Assembly (NCBI RefSeq): GCF_018343535.1
Contig: NZ_JAGYPF010000004.1
Span: 517,666-581,665 of the forward strand
From: Neobacillus rhizophilus
GTDB taxonomy: Bacteria; Bacillota; Bacilli; Bacillales; Cytobacillaceae
Length of the DNA stretch: 64,000 nucleotides
Reading direction: 5' to 3'
Shown: positions 52,159 to 60,883 of the stretch, piece after piece
Numbering within the stretch: the stretch's first letter is position 1
How the letters are laid out: every line of letters begins with the position of its first letter
The notes under the pieces: model-generated
The model's database searches: none
What the model saw: the letters and a program-made list of their open reading frames with translations, nothing else
Told to the model about the DNA's origin: nothing
Made by a program: the position numbers and the translations under genes

Positions 52159-53355
52159 ATGGAAGCAAAAATCCAAGCATATTTTGAAAAAGTGAACATG
52201 CCGACTCATAAGACTCTGGACGAGTTTGACACTTATTTATACGAAAATCATCCTAAAAGAACAGTTGATCGAATCCTTAGAATGATGGAAAATCGGATGG
52301 ATGAAGGGGGCGATATTTACGCAAATATTTATCGTAGAAAAAATGAATATCTTAGATTGAGTTTAGATGTATCCAGTTATTCTACCGATCAGTATCGAAA
52401 GTTTTTTGAATGGGTGATGACGTTTCAGGAATTGAAACCAAAGCATATCCTTGATATTGGCTGTGACAATGGGTTTGCATCCTGTTTTTATGCAACATTA
52501 TTTCCTGATTCAGAAGTTATAGCGATCGATGTGAATGATAAAGCGCTGGAATGCGCGAAAGAGTTAGCGACACAGTTGGAGCTGCAAAATATTGAGTTTC
52601 GACAGTTGGATTTTGCCGAAGCAGCAAATCATTTTTCGGCAAAAACGTTTGACCTGATTGTATCCCTTTCATCCATACATGAAATTGCGAAACCGTCCCT
52701 ACTGCCGCGGTCGTGGAGTATAGAAGATGGTGTAAAACTGGCAACAGAAAGCGGCAAAGAGGAAGAAACCTTTACACAGCTGGAATCACTGTTAATTGAT
52801 AATGGGATGATTTTATCGATGGAACGGTTACCAAATGTTGATTATATTGCTGCAAGAGCGGTCGATCTTGAACGGTCCGGCCTATTTGTTGACTGGGAAA
52901 AGTCGAAAAAAATAACCTACGATGAGTCAGGAGAACCACAGACAATGCCTGCTTTCTATATTTCTAAACGACGAACAGATAGAGGAATAGTGGAGGGGGC
53001 TTTGAATCTGTATCTAAATAGGGCTATGCTATCAACCTCATTTGGAACCCATCTTTTAGATGTAGAGGCTGAAGTACAGTTCGATGAAATAGAAAATAAG
53101 GAATTCGTAACCGGAATGCAAATTATGTTTTTAAACGGATCAGGAACCCTAAGACTAGAGGTTTGGAAGTTAGGAGCAAGGTTGCTTGCTTACCGTTATA
53201 GCAATGTGGGATACAGGGACTTGAAGATTGTCCCTAAAGGGTCGGTTTCAACTATTAAGAAGGAATTCAATAAGATGGCGGAAGAGTATGAAGCATTTGC
53301 AGAAGTTGCATTTTATAAAAACATTGAGGAACGGGATCAGTTAGAAGTGATTTAG
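52159..53355 (+). CDS. Class I SAM-dependent methyltransferase
   Basis: This 398-residue protein has an N-terminal helical region (~1-95), then a Rossmann methyltransferase domain: motif I 'HILDIGCDNGFASCFYATLF', motif II EVIAIDVNDKAL, 'IEFRQLDFAE' and 'DLIVSLSSIHEI'. A C-terminal ~130-residue domain of unknown type follows. The absence of a DPPY/NPPY motif argues against an N6-adenine or N4-cytosine DNA methylase; a small molecule or protein substrate is more likely. The ATG at 52159 has GGGAGG eleven bases upstream. It lies beside the duplicated restriction-like module, but I see no direct evidence that it belongs to it. Confidence 0.82.
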   Translation: MEAKIQAYFEKVNMPTHKTLDEFDTYLYENHPKRTVDRILRMMENRMDEGGDIYANIYRRKNEYLRLSLDVSSYSTDQYRKFFEWVMTFQELKPKHILDIGCDNGFASCFYATLFPDSEVIAIDVNDKALECAKELATQLELQNIEFRQLDFAEAANHFSAKTFDLIVSLSSIHEIAKPSLLPRSWSIEDGVKLATESGKEEETFTQLESLLIDNGMILSMERLPNVDYIAARAVDLERSGLFVDWEKSKKITYDESGEPQTMPAFYISKRRTDRGIVEGALNLYLNRAMLSTSFGTHLLDVEAEVQFDEIENKEFVTGMQIMFLNGSGTLRLEVWKLGARLLAYRYSNVGYRDLKIVPKGSVSTIKKEFNKMAEEYEAFAEVAFYKNIEERDQLEVI

Positions 53356-53485
53356 GGGAACAGGTTTACTTGATAAATTTCTAATTTGGGAAAAGAGAGT
53401 AATTCTCAGATTTTTGGCTAGAAGTAAATAAAGTAAAACATAGAAGTTATTGATCATTTACTATGAGACACTAAGCGTATACAAA

Positions 53486-53525
53486 GCAATAAAACCCACA
53501 TATAGATTGGGTTTTATTGCTCTAA
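53486..53525. terminator. Bidirectional terminator
   Basis: The 13-bp perfect stem GCAATAAAACCCA/TGGGTTTTATTGC lies between convergent methyltransferase and nuclease genes. Confidence 0.85.
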
Positions 53526-53550
53526 TATTCTTAAAGATATTCCGCTGTTC

Positions 53551-54567
53551 CTATTCGATTGGATCGAAGCCCATTCCATCAAATAAGTGGTACCCTTCTG
53601 CACGAATCTCCGACAATGTCTTGTTCTTTTCTTTTACAACCGCATAATCATATCCATTGACCTTACCGCTTGGTGCAAATTGTTTCGCCCAGGCATTTAA
53701 AGAAATGATTTTTCCATTAAATTCCACATTATTACCACTTTGAATCTTTCCGAGGGACTCGCTCTCCTTGTTTTTGAAGAAAATCTCATCGCCTTCCGAT
53801 ACAAGCCCCACTTCCAGCATGTGGGTGAGTTTTGGGAAACTTTTTCGTGTCCAGCTGGATTGTCTTAGGGCTGTAGGCCGCTTGTTTTCGTTCGTCAATA
53901 TTTCTGAGAAATAATCGTCATCAGATCCAAGCGGAAGCAGCTTCTTGATTTCAAGGAGGTACTCATCACCATTTTCCCCTTCAATCAATTGAGGTGTAAT
54001 TTCAAAGCAAGAAATATCGAGTCCTTTTGTTAATAACCATGCGGAGGCGGATAAGACACTTGGGTCAAAACTCGAGGCGACTAATATGATGCGTTGATCG
54101 GCATTAAAGTTATCAAATGCTTCGTGATCATTTAAAAATCCAACGATGTTCTCAATGCCGATTTCAACGGCATCTTCTTCCTTAACGTTTTCATAGTGGA
54201 CCAAATAATCGGCATACACTTTTTCCACAATTTCTTGGACGCTGGTGATTTTGGCAAAAGAGGCGGCATAGCGAATAGCTTGGGATTCATCCCTCTTGAT
54301 TTCAATCACGACCACGTTTCCATTACTATCGATTCCGACCAAGTCCGTCCGCTTATTCGCATTGTTGCGAACCTGTTTACCGATAATCATGAGTTCGTAA
54401 TCTTCCTCTTGGGTTAATACTTCAATATTTTCCTGAAGAAACTCCTCTAAGGCGCTTTCAACAAGTCCCAGACTCTTATATGTAATTTTTGATATCTCGT
54501 GGGTGTTTTTCTTCAGTTTCTTTTTGTTGGGCGTATTTCCGTCAATTTGAACCTTGACCAACATCAT
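53551..54567 (-). CDS. NucS/DUF91-like PD-(D/E)XK endonuclease-domain protein
   Basis: This ~338-residue protein has a nuclease core (~45-130): 'ESALEEFLQENIEVLTQEED', then KRTDLVGID (Asp) and 'VVVIEIKRDESQA' (Glu-x-Lys), a good PD-(D/E)XK arrangement like that of endonuclease NucS. A C-terminal domain (~215-335) follows, with 'FFKNKESESLGKIQSGNNVEF' and 'WAKQFAPSGKVNGYDYAVV', a putative DNA-binding RAMA-like module (inference). The ATG at 54567 or 54564 is chosen because GGAGG precedes it directly; the ATG at 54588 would include that site. Such proteins are often stand-alone and may act in DNA repair or restriction. Confidence 0.8.
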   Translation of the reverse strand: MMLVKVQIDGNTPNKKKLKKNTHEISKITYKSLGLVESALEEFLQENIEVLTQEEDYELMIIGKQVRNNANKRTDLVGIDSNGNVVVIEIKRDESQAIRYAASFAKITSVQEIVEKVYADYLVHYENVKEEDAVEIGIENIVGFLNDHEAFDNFNADQRIILVASSFDPSVLSASAWLLTKGLDISCFEITPQLIEGENGDEYLLEIKKLLPLGSDDDYFSEILTNENKRPTALRQSSWTRKSFPKLTHMLEVGLVSEGDEIFFKNKESESLGKIQSGNNVEFNGKIISLNAWAKQFAPSGKVNGYDYAVVKEKNKTLSEIRAEGYHLFDGMGFDPIE

Positions 54568-54787
54568 AACTCCTCCAATCCCAATCATCTATTTAATTAT
54601 ACCTCTTTTTAATTTACAAAAGTCATCCGCGGGGCCGGAATCTTAAGATAGGGTTCTTTGGGATTCAAACGGATCGTTTCAGTTTGACAGTTTACTATAA
54701 GGTTAATCAATAAGAATGTAGTGATGCCGGATTGAAGATTTGTTATTGTTTACGGAATCTTAATAAAGCATGAAAGAAATATTTGCT

Positions 54788-54806
54788 TGTGCTGGGGGAC
54801 TGACCC
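54788..54806. repeat. 19-bp copy of the right end of the 49742 element
   Basis: TGTGCTGGGGGACTGACCC is identical to 49778-49796; the left half is absent. Confidence 0.6.
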
Positions 54807-55635
54807 TAGGCCATTGATAAGGAATATATTGAGCCGTGTTTGTCTTAACATGACCCCTACATGAACCAAGTCTGCACCATGGGTGGAACCATCCCGAACC
54901 AAGCAATACCAGAGATTACTTCACTAAAGTGTCGGTTTTCAACCTCCAACTAATTACAGACAAATCCCTTCACACCAATAGTTTAGCATCATTTTCCCCA
55001 CTTGTGCAACCTGTTTACACTAGGGGAAAGGGCTTGAAGTATAGTAAAGTTGAAACCCTTCGGTGAACTTAACATTTTAGTATTTTAACTTTGCATTTGT
55101 GCAACCAAAAGCCCCCATTTATACCAAGAAAAAATAAAAATCTACCGCCCTCATTCATAGTGAAAAATGTTATTAGGATTAATGCCCGCCTGCCAAAGTT
55201 TGCCACATTAAAGCACCCCTACCACTACCTGCCATTTTCACCAACTATTACTAATAATTATAAAATGTTAATAAATGGATTTATCGTTATTAAATGGTAT
55301 AAGTGTGTATTAAATGCATTGGATAATATTAGTAATAATGTTTATTAATGTTATGGATAATAAAGTAATCAATGGAATTGATGTGTAATAATATCACCGT
55401 ATGATTGTAAGGATATGGTAATAAGGAGATTTATTAGATGTCTTTCTTACTGGTAGGATATGGTAGTAATACAGTGGATTAATGTATATTATGCAAAAGG
55501 GAGGGGGTATATCTATACGGTTAATTGTATATAAATCCACTAGCTGTATAAGCCTTGATATATCAACATTTGGAATAAACTGGTACACAGCAATATTAAG
55601 TGTATTGTTAAGTTGGGGGATTGGTAGAATTAGCC

Positions 55636-55801
55636 ATTGGGTTAAACTGGTTATATTACCGTTTCCTAACATTGGTTAATATTCCCTTCACTGGTGTTAA
55701 TCGGTATGGTTACAGTTGGGTTAATTGGATTGCATTGGGTTAAAAATATTGGAATTAACTGGATTTAATATTGGGCTATACTGGTAAAAACATTGGGGTA
55801 A
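55636..55801 (+). repeat. Iteron-like cluster of ATTGGGTTAA repeats
   Basis: About nine variants of (A)TTGGGTTAA occur at 55636, 55671, 55691, 55715, 55734, 55748, 55770, 55781 and 55792. Spacing is often 19-24 bases, about two helical turns, all in one orientation. Such arrays are typical of replication origins or cooperative protein-binding regions in plasmids and phages. Confidence 0.55.
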
Positions 55802-55991
55802 ATTACCTTTGACATAAATGGATTTCTATGAATTGATATCTTACCTTAAATTACCATTGACAAATAATATTTTAATTAATTAGGTTCATTTCCACTAATT
55901 TACTATTGACATTCTTTTGGCGGAATGATTACTAGGTTGGACTAAATTTGACCCGCTTAATAACCGTAAACCTTGACATAAAGGGATTTCC
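55802..55991 (+). repeat. Four TTGACA-type direct repeats
   Basis: Direct repeats centred on TTGACA at 55809, 55857, 55906 and 55973. Three are preceded by TTAC; the first and last share the longer core CTTTGACATAAATGGATTTC / CCTTGACATAAAGGGATTTC. The function could be serial promoters or binding sites. Confidence 0.45.
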
Positions 55992-56437
55992 AACAAATGG
56001 TGCGAAAAAGCAGCGGTGTAAAAGGTGGACAAAAAGTGTACAGTTCGGGGCTATCTTATCTTAATCATAATCTTTTATATAAACCTTCTTTACCGTTCTA
56101 CTCCTTCTTATAAACCTTTCTAATAATATCTTCTTTCACCGTTTCCTTAACCCTTAATCTTTTAATTTATTAATAATTATTTATATATAAATACTAAATA
56201 ACTAATCCTTCCCCTGACGGTGAAGAATTAATTGATTATTAACTAATAACTAATTGCTGACTGAAAGGAAGCAGTGTTTATTACTTATAACTTGGACTAT
56301 TAACGGTTTGTCACTTCGGACTAATTACTCCTTTTACTAATACACAAAGGGGGTCATGTTTTTCCTCATTTTTTTAAACTTTTTTAAAATATTTTTCCTC
56401 ATTTTATGAAAAACCACCTTCCCACTTATTTACCTAT

Positions 56438-56640
56438 TAGGGGTCATATTTTAGAAGTTTTTTCACCGATAGGGATACAGATTCTACTACTCCACTCGTT
56501 ATATAAGTATAAGAACTTTTTACATGCCTAGGGGTACATATATAGGCACTTGGACTGTTAATAAATTATAGGGGTTTTTATTTAAGACTCTAAATAATTA
56601 TTTAAACTATTTTGACCGCTAGGGGTACAGATATGGGGGT
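56438..56640 (+). repeat. Five TAGGGGTACA-type direct repeats before the phage gene block
   Basis: TAGGGGTCAT (56438), TAGGGATACAGAT (56470), TAGGGGTACATA (56529), TAGGGGTTTTTA (56569) and TAGGGGTACAGAT (56620); two share the longer ACCG-A/C-TAGGG-A/G-TACAGAT. They lie directly upstream of the first gene at 56721, so a transcriptional control role is plausible. Confidence 0.5.
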
Positions 56641-56720
56641 CTGACGTTATTGATATTATATAGAGTTCTTTTTCTACCCAACTACAAAACTAACAACCAA
56701 CCAAAGGAGATTAATACATC

Positions 56721-57287
56721 ATGAAAAAACAACGTAACGGATATAAAGAAACTGGTAAAGGAAGTGCAAAGCTAATCAGAATTGATGTAGTTAGCCCTTC
56801 TTACCGAGATAGATTATTAAAACAAGCTTATGATTTTAGAACTAATATTACTGAAATGGAAGAACTAATGTTACCTGAATGTATGCACCCTACAGCCGAT
56901 GGTTACCAAGAATATCCTGCCGAGATTAAAGTGAAAGTAGACAAGCTATTCCAAGCCGATAAATTCAAGAAACAAAAGGAAGCAATGGCACTTTATTTTG
57001 AAGCAGGATTAACTTCTACACAGATAGCCAATGAAACTGGACAAGATGCTAGGAATGTTAGACGAAGCATCACAATGGGATTAGAGAAGATTAAGAAGAA
57101 AGTAACCAATGCAGAATGGAACACTATCAAATGGTACTACAAAGTTAAATCTAGTGATTCTTTTAAATCCACAGTAGACGGTAGATTCAAAAGTCAAGAA
57201 GAATTAAATGCCTACAACAAAGAAGTACAAGCACCAAGCGAAGTTAAAACAGGAAGATTAGTTAACGGTGAAATTATTTGGGATTAA
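56721..57287 (+). CDS. Phage-type protein with sigma-like HTH
   Basis: This 188-residue basic protein has a central helix-turn-helix resembling sigma region 4: 'KQKEAMALYFEAGLTSTQIA' then NETGQDARNVRRSITMGLEK (~residues 92-130). Such proteins are common as late or early transcription regulators in Gram-positive phages. A second HTH protein of similar design is encoded at 57542. AAAGGAG precedes the ATG. It is the first gene after the repeat-rich control region. Confidence 0.75.
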   Translation: MKKQRNGYKETGKGSAKLIRIDVVSPSYRDRLLKQAYDFRTNITEMEELMLPECMHPTADGYQEYPAEIKVKVDKLFQADKFKKQKEAMALYFEAGLTSTQIANETGQDARNVRRSITMGLEKIKKKVTNAEWNTIKWYYKVKSSDSFKSTVDGRFKSQEELNAYNKEVQAPSEVKTGRLVNGEIIWD

Positions 57288-57371
57288 GGGGTTAAATGTG
57301 ACCCTCTTCCCACTATTAGTGAGGAAACTAAATAATAAAAAACACAAACAAACACAAGGAGGACAACAAAG

Positions 57372-57503
57372 ATGATTAAAGCATTAGGTACAACAATCAA
57401 GTATGGAGTTGACAGAGAATTAGATAAGGAAACACGCAAATTCCTTGAAAGCAATAAAGGAGTATTTTTACACAAGACAAAGATAAACAACAACACTAAG
57501 TAA
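57372..57503 (+). CDS. Small basic protein (43 aa)
   Basis: MIKALGTTIKYGVDRELDKE and a Lys/Asn-rich tail. A very strong ribosome binding site (AAGGAGGACAACAAAG) precedes the ATG, and it lies in a tight co-directional series, so it is likely a real gene despite its size. Function unknown. Confidence 0.7.
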   Translation: MIKALGTTIKYGVDRELDKETRKFLESNKGVFLHKTKINNNTK

Positions 57504-57541
57504 ATACAAATCTAATTTCAAAATAGGAGGTAGGTGTAACA

Positions 57542-58171
57542 ATGAAACGTCTTGAAAATCAGTCTATTAAAATGCAAAAGCAAACAGCGGAATCAGCTAG
57601 AAAGCTAGTAAACAATAATGTAACTAGAACAATCATGGAGATTAGTTTAAGTCGCTTCCCTTCCGTTGAGAAGTCAAAGGTATTAAGTGAATTAAGTATC
57701 GAATCATCTTGCTACAATCATAACTATTACATGGAAGATGTTGATGGAACGCTTATTAATATGGGTGATTTAATGATGCCTTCATTGTTAGCACCTAAAC
57801 CAGTAGTTAAGCAGGTTGTTCCTGAAGAGATTAGCAATAAAATAGACAACTACTTTAAAGAATCAAAAGGCAGACATGCCCGTTATTTCATATTGAAACT
57901 TTACTTATCAGGTGGTTTCACAATGGCAGAGATTGCTGATTACTACAATAGGAAAGATGATTCTTCAATAAGCAAGGACATTAAAAAAGCAAAACAAGAA
58001 ATATTAGATTTACTAAGCGAAGAAGAACTATCCAAGTGTTACTGGTGGTTAAAAGTTCCAAAACCTAAAGTAACGGTGACTACACCAAGTTATCCGTATG
58101 CTGAAGATTTAAAACCACTACCAAAACAAAAACACTGGTTAGACCACTTATTTAAAGCACCGTCTAAATAA
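57542..58171 (+). CDS. Phage-type protein with sigma-like HTH (second)
   Basis: This 209-residue protein has a C-terminal-half HTH, 'FILKLYLSGGFTMAEIADYY' followed by NRKDDSSISKDIKKAKQEIL (~residues 118-158). That is the same design as the 56721 product (acidic/helical N-terminus, HTH, then a 'WWLKVPKPK' or 'WYYKVKSSD' segment). The two may be ancient paralogues. AGGAGGTAGGTG precedes the ATG. Role unknown, probably transcriptional control within the element. Confidence 0.72.
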   Translation: MKRLENQSIKMQKQTAESARKLVNNNVTRTIMEISLSRFPSVEKSKVLSELSIESSCYNHNYYMEDVDGTLINMGDLMMPSLLAPKPVVKQVVPEEISNKIDNYFKESKGRHARYFILKLYLSGGFTMAEIADYYNRKDDSSISKDIKKAKQEILDLLSEEELSKCYWWLKVPKPKVTVTTPSYPYAEDLKPLPKQKHWLDHLFKAPSK

Positions 58172-58194
58172 CATTACATGGGGAGTTGATACGA

Positions 58195-58407
58195 ATGGAA
58201 AAGACTTGTAAGAAATGCGGAGTAGCGAAACCAATACAAGGTGGTTTCGTATCAGCTACACATGCTAACTGTAAAGAATGCGTAAAAGAAATGAGAATCC
58301 AAAAGGACTGGAATAAAACACTTAACGAACATCTTTATATGATTAAAGCTTTTCTTAACCGTAACCGTATAACAGTTAAAACAAGACAGTTAATAGAGTT
58401 GAAATAA
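58195..58407 (+). CDS. Small zinc-ribbon protein (70 aa)
   Basis: The N-terminus MEKTCKKCGVAKPIQGGFVS...HANCKECVKEMR carries a C-x2-C / C-x2-C zinc knuckle typical of phage-encoded small regulators. A basic C-terminal helix follows. The ATG at 58195 has GGGGAG nine bases upstream and is preferred over the one at 58186. Confidence 0.75.
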   Translation: MEKTCKKCGVAKPIQGGFVSATHANCKECVKEMRIQKDWNKTLNEHLYMIKAFLNRNRITVKTRQLIELK

Positions 58408-58970
58408 TAACTTGACCTGAATAAGTCGCTAAAAACTGTTCAATTACCTCTCTCTTGATATTTTGCTTTAGGTAGCATCACTTATGGAAACGGTGGTGCT
58501 ACTAATAAGCATGTGTATCATGCAATGGATTCAATTATCGGTAGCGGAAACTACCAAAAATTTTAAAGCATTCTAGCACATTGCTTTATCACTGGCATAT
58601 TTCTTTATTCGGTGGGGGTTAGACTTTACCCTAGCCCTTCACCACTCTTTTATTATGGTCAGCGTTACGGAAGAAATACTGGTAACCAATCCAAGAAGAA
58701 ACAACGTAACAAGACCACCATTTTATTACCTTCGTTACCGTTCGAAGGAATCTTCTATAACTTGTTCGCTTTGGGAGGGTGACAGGTATAACGGTATCTT
58801 GAGTTTTGGATGTTGGTTTAGTTGCCTTGAGGAAGCAACTTGTAAAACTACATCTTAGAAAAGACATTTCCCGTTACAACATGATTGTAATGGCTTAGAG
58901 GGAATAACTTCGGTTGTTCCTTCTCTAGTTTTTATAATCTATCAAACAACTAAAGGAGATTGATTTAACG
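58408..58970. other. Gene-free stretch in the phage block with several stem-loops
   Basis: About 560 bases. GTAGCATCAC/GTGGTGCTAC (58472-58501) and GGTAG/CTACC followed by AAAAATTTT (58540-58564) can form hairpins, and GGTGGGGGTTAG/CCTAGCCCTTCACC (58610-58645) forms another. ORFs here lack ribosome binding sites. A structured RNA or a removed gene is possible; I see nothing decisive. Confidence 0.4.
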
Positions 58971-59711
58971 ATGAATATGAAACAAATTGAAGCACAAATG
59001 AAACAAATGCAAAACATGATTAACTCACAGAATGCCTTTCGTAATTCACCAGTAGGGAAGCAAATGGAAAAACTCGCAACCCAACATATTGAAAGTCAAA
59101 AGGGAATAATGGCACAGAAGGTTGGAGAGTTAACACGATTAAAGTCAATGGGTAATCCCTCCATTAATATTGCTAGTAATTCAGGTGAAACACGTTTTGT
59201 CAAAGTGGATAACATTGTAAGTTTCTACACCGTTAGTCAAGATGGAAAAATATCTGATATTAAGCCAGTTACGGTTAAAACTTATTCAGAATTAGGTGAT
59301 ACAGCAAAGGCTAACTTTGATAATACTTTCAAGGCTGAAGCAATGGCTATCCAATACGGTGCATTTGACCAACAACCATCAATGGACTATTTCAATAAGG
59401 TTGTAGTTGCTAACGGTATGGATTCCCAATTATTCGAAATGGAACTTAACCGCCCTAAAGTTGAATTTGAAATGGATTTTCACAAAGTACCTGAAGTCTA
59501 TAACGCTTATGATTCTTTTGAGGATTATCAAAAAGGACTTACAAAGGAAATGAAAGTCTATCAACAAACACAATCTATTGAGGGAAGACAGGAAAGAAAA
59601 GCTAAGATTAGTCAACTAGAAAGTGAGATTAAATCACTGGAAAAAGAAGTGGGAATGTCTTCCTCTTACTTACAAATGAATGAAGGAACTAACGGAGGAA
59701 GTGGGGAATAA
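58971..59711 (+). CDS. Hypothetical phage-type protein (246 aa)
   Basis: Both ends are helical and coiled (MNMKQIEAQMKQMQNMINSQ; 'KAKISQLESEIKSLEKEVGM') and flank a compact alpha/beta middle (INIASNSGETRFVKVDNIVS, 'YFNKVVVANGMDSQLFEMEL'). No recognised family. AAGGAG lies before the ATG. A terminator overlaps its 3' end, so it is the last gene of its transcript. Confidence 0.68.
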   Translation: MNMKQIEAQMKQMQNMINSQNAFRNSPVGKQMEKLATQHIESQKGIMAQKVGELTRLKSMGNPSINIASNSGETRFVKVDNIVSFYTVSQDGKISDIKPVTVKTYSELGDTAKANFDNTFKAEAMAIQYGAFDQQPSMDYFNKVVVANGMDSQLFEMELNRPKVEFEMDFHKVPEVYNAYDSFEDYQKGLTKEMKVYQQTQSIEGRQERKAKISQLESEIKSLEKEVGMSSSYLQMNEGTNGGSGE

Positions 59712-59729
59712 TCCCTGCTTCTTTTTTTA
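59698..59729 (+). terminator. Terminator overlapping the end of the 58971 gene
   Basis: GAAGTGGGGA-ATAA-TCCCTGCTTC followed by seven T residues. Confidence 0.75.
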
Positions 59730-59744
59730 TTAGGAGGTTAAACA

Positions 59745-60272
59745 ATGGAAAAGAAATTAAAGAAACATGATACAAGGAACGGGAGAAGTAAACCTGATTA
59801 TCTATCAGAAACACAGGAAGCCTTTTGTTATGCGTATATTGCCCATGGTCAGAACTTGCAGAAGGCTATAGAAGAAGTTGGAATTAAATCCCGTACAACA
59901 GGTTACAAGTATTTAGATAATCCACTGGTACAGGAGAAGATACAACAGATTCAGGAACTACACATTAAACCAATGGTAATTCAAACTACTAAGAAACTGG
60001 AACTACTAACCAACATAGCAAAGGGTGAAGATTTCAATTATTATCCTGATTTTAAAACAGGAAAGATTATTAAAACCCCTGTTAACGCTAGTGACAAAAT
60101 CAAAGCTATGGAACTAATGAGTAAAATTGACGGTGACTTTGTTGTAAGGCATCAGGTTCAGCAGGAAAACACAGTCTTTGTTATTGGCGGTGAAGCCTTA
60201 GAAGAAGGAAGACAAAGAAAGATTATTGATATGGATATTTCCTATTTAACTACCAAAAGGGAGGATAAATAA
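59745..60272 (+). CDS. Terminase small subunit
   Basis: This 175-residue protein matches phage terminase small subunits. The N-terminal HTH region includes 'LSETQEAFCYAYIAHGQNLQ' then KAIEEVGIKSRTTGYKYLDN and 'LVQEKIQQIQ', followed by the helical 'LLTNIAKGEDF' and 'SDKIKAMELMSKIDGDF' segments. TerS recognises the packaging site and recruits the large terminase. No large subunit, portal or capsid gene follows in this window, so the element may redirect packaging of a helper phage, as known for phage satellites (inference). GGAGG lies ten bases before the ATG. Confidence 0.85.
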   Translation: MEKKLKKHDTRNGRSKPDYLSETQEAFCYAYIAHGQNLQKAIEEVGIKSRTTGYKYLDNPLVQEKIQQIQELHIKPMVIQTTKKLELLTNIAKGEDFNYYPDFKTGKIIKTPVNASDKIKAMELMSKIDGDFVVRHQVQQENTVFVIGGEALEEGRQRKIIDMDISYLTTKREDK

Positions 60273-60535
60273 TGGAAATTGAAGTTTACACCGTTTTCCC
60301 TAATGGGGATTATTCCCTAGCCAAAGTACCAAGAGAAAATATAATAAGTGTTTTTGAGAATCTAAAGGAGAAGCCTTCAATGGTTATAGAAGGGATTCCT
60401 TACAAGGTTAGTCATTACACTGGAATAGGCACTAACATCCTTAATAATAATGATTGTATGACCGTTTACCTAGAAGATATGGAAGGCAAGTCATGCGAGT
60501 TTCTATTCTTTCCATCAGGGGAGGAAGAAGAATAA
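60272..60535 (+). CDS. Hypothetical small protein (87 aa)
   Basis: A beta-rich acidic protein (MEIEVYTVFPNGDYSLAKVP; 'DCMTVYLEDMEGKSCEFLFF'). Its start overlaps the terS stop (TAATG) and its own stop overlaps the next start, a tight translationally coupled set. Function unknown. Confidence 0.7.
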   Translation: MEIEVYTVFPNGDYSLAKVPRENIISVFENLKEKPSMVIEGIPYKVSHYTGIGTNILNNNDCMTVYLEDMEGKSCEFLFFPSGEEEE

Positions 60536-60729
60536 TGTTTAAAGTAGTTTTCTATTCTCAATATAAACAGTATCTATGTTTCTTTATTGTGAATGATACA
60601 AAGGAAGCTTTAACCAAGTTCAAGAAAACAGGATTCTATAAGAACCAAGGAACTTTTGCACAAGGCATTGTCTACCGTCAGGATGATAACGGGGAACATA
60701 CAATAAAAGAAGGCAGGATGTTAATATAG
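60535..60729 (+). CDS. Hypothetical small protein (64 aa)
   Basis: MFKVVFYSQYKQYLCFFIVN followed by a basic stretch and 'GIVYRQDDNGEHTIKEGRML'. The ATG at 60535 overlaps the previous stop (TAATG) and is preferred over a longer reading from 60454. A terminator follows directly. Confidence 0.68.
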   Translation: MFKVVFYSQYKQYLCFFIVNDTKEALTKFKKTGFYKNQGTFAQGIVYRQDDNGEHTIKEGRMLI

Positions 60730-60731
60730 GG

Positions 60732-60762
60732 GGTTGTCCATTTTGGGCAATCTCTTTTTTTT
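60732..60762 (+). terminator. Terminator separating phage-type genes from the NTPase pair
   Basis: GGTTGTCC-ATTTT-GGGCAATC with G-U pairs, followed by eight T residues. Confidence 0.75.
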
Positions 60763-60883
60763 GTGCACTATTAGAATGGTATATTGTACAACTAAATTTA
60801 TGATATTATTTTAGGTGGAATCGTTTTCCATTTTTAGTGGTTTTATTAGTGTATATAGTGACTTTTTATTTTGGAGGCTGTTT

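Larger units (their letters stand above)
54568..56720. other. 2.1-kb gene-free, AT-rich left part of the mobile element
   Basis: No ORF with a ribosome binding site is present. The stretch contains several repeat families (listed separately), many TAATAAT-type tracts, and direct promoter-like TTGACA boxes. Its left end (to ~54810) still resembles the chromosomal spacers. The change to very AT-rich sequence near 55050 may mark the element boundary. It could hold an origin and the control region of the downstream phage-type genes. Confidence 0.5.

Noticed and set aside
52159..53355. DNA methyltransferase of a restriction-modification system
   Set aside because: Motif I is present, but no NPPY/DPPY catalytic motif and no target-recognition region can be seen.
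55482..55679. 65-codon ORF in the AT-rich region
   Set aside because: No ribosome binding site, no recognisable domain, and it overlaps the iteron-like repeats.
58655..58858. 67-codon ORF and a parallel frame (FYYGQRYGRN...)
   Set aside because: Neither has a ribosome binding site or family resemblance. The region holds several stem-loops instead.
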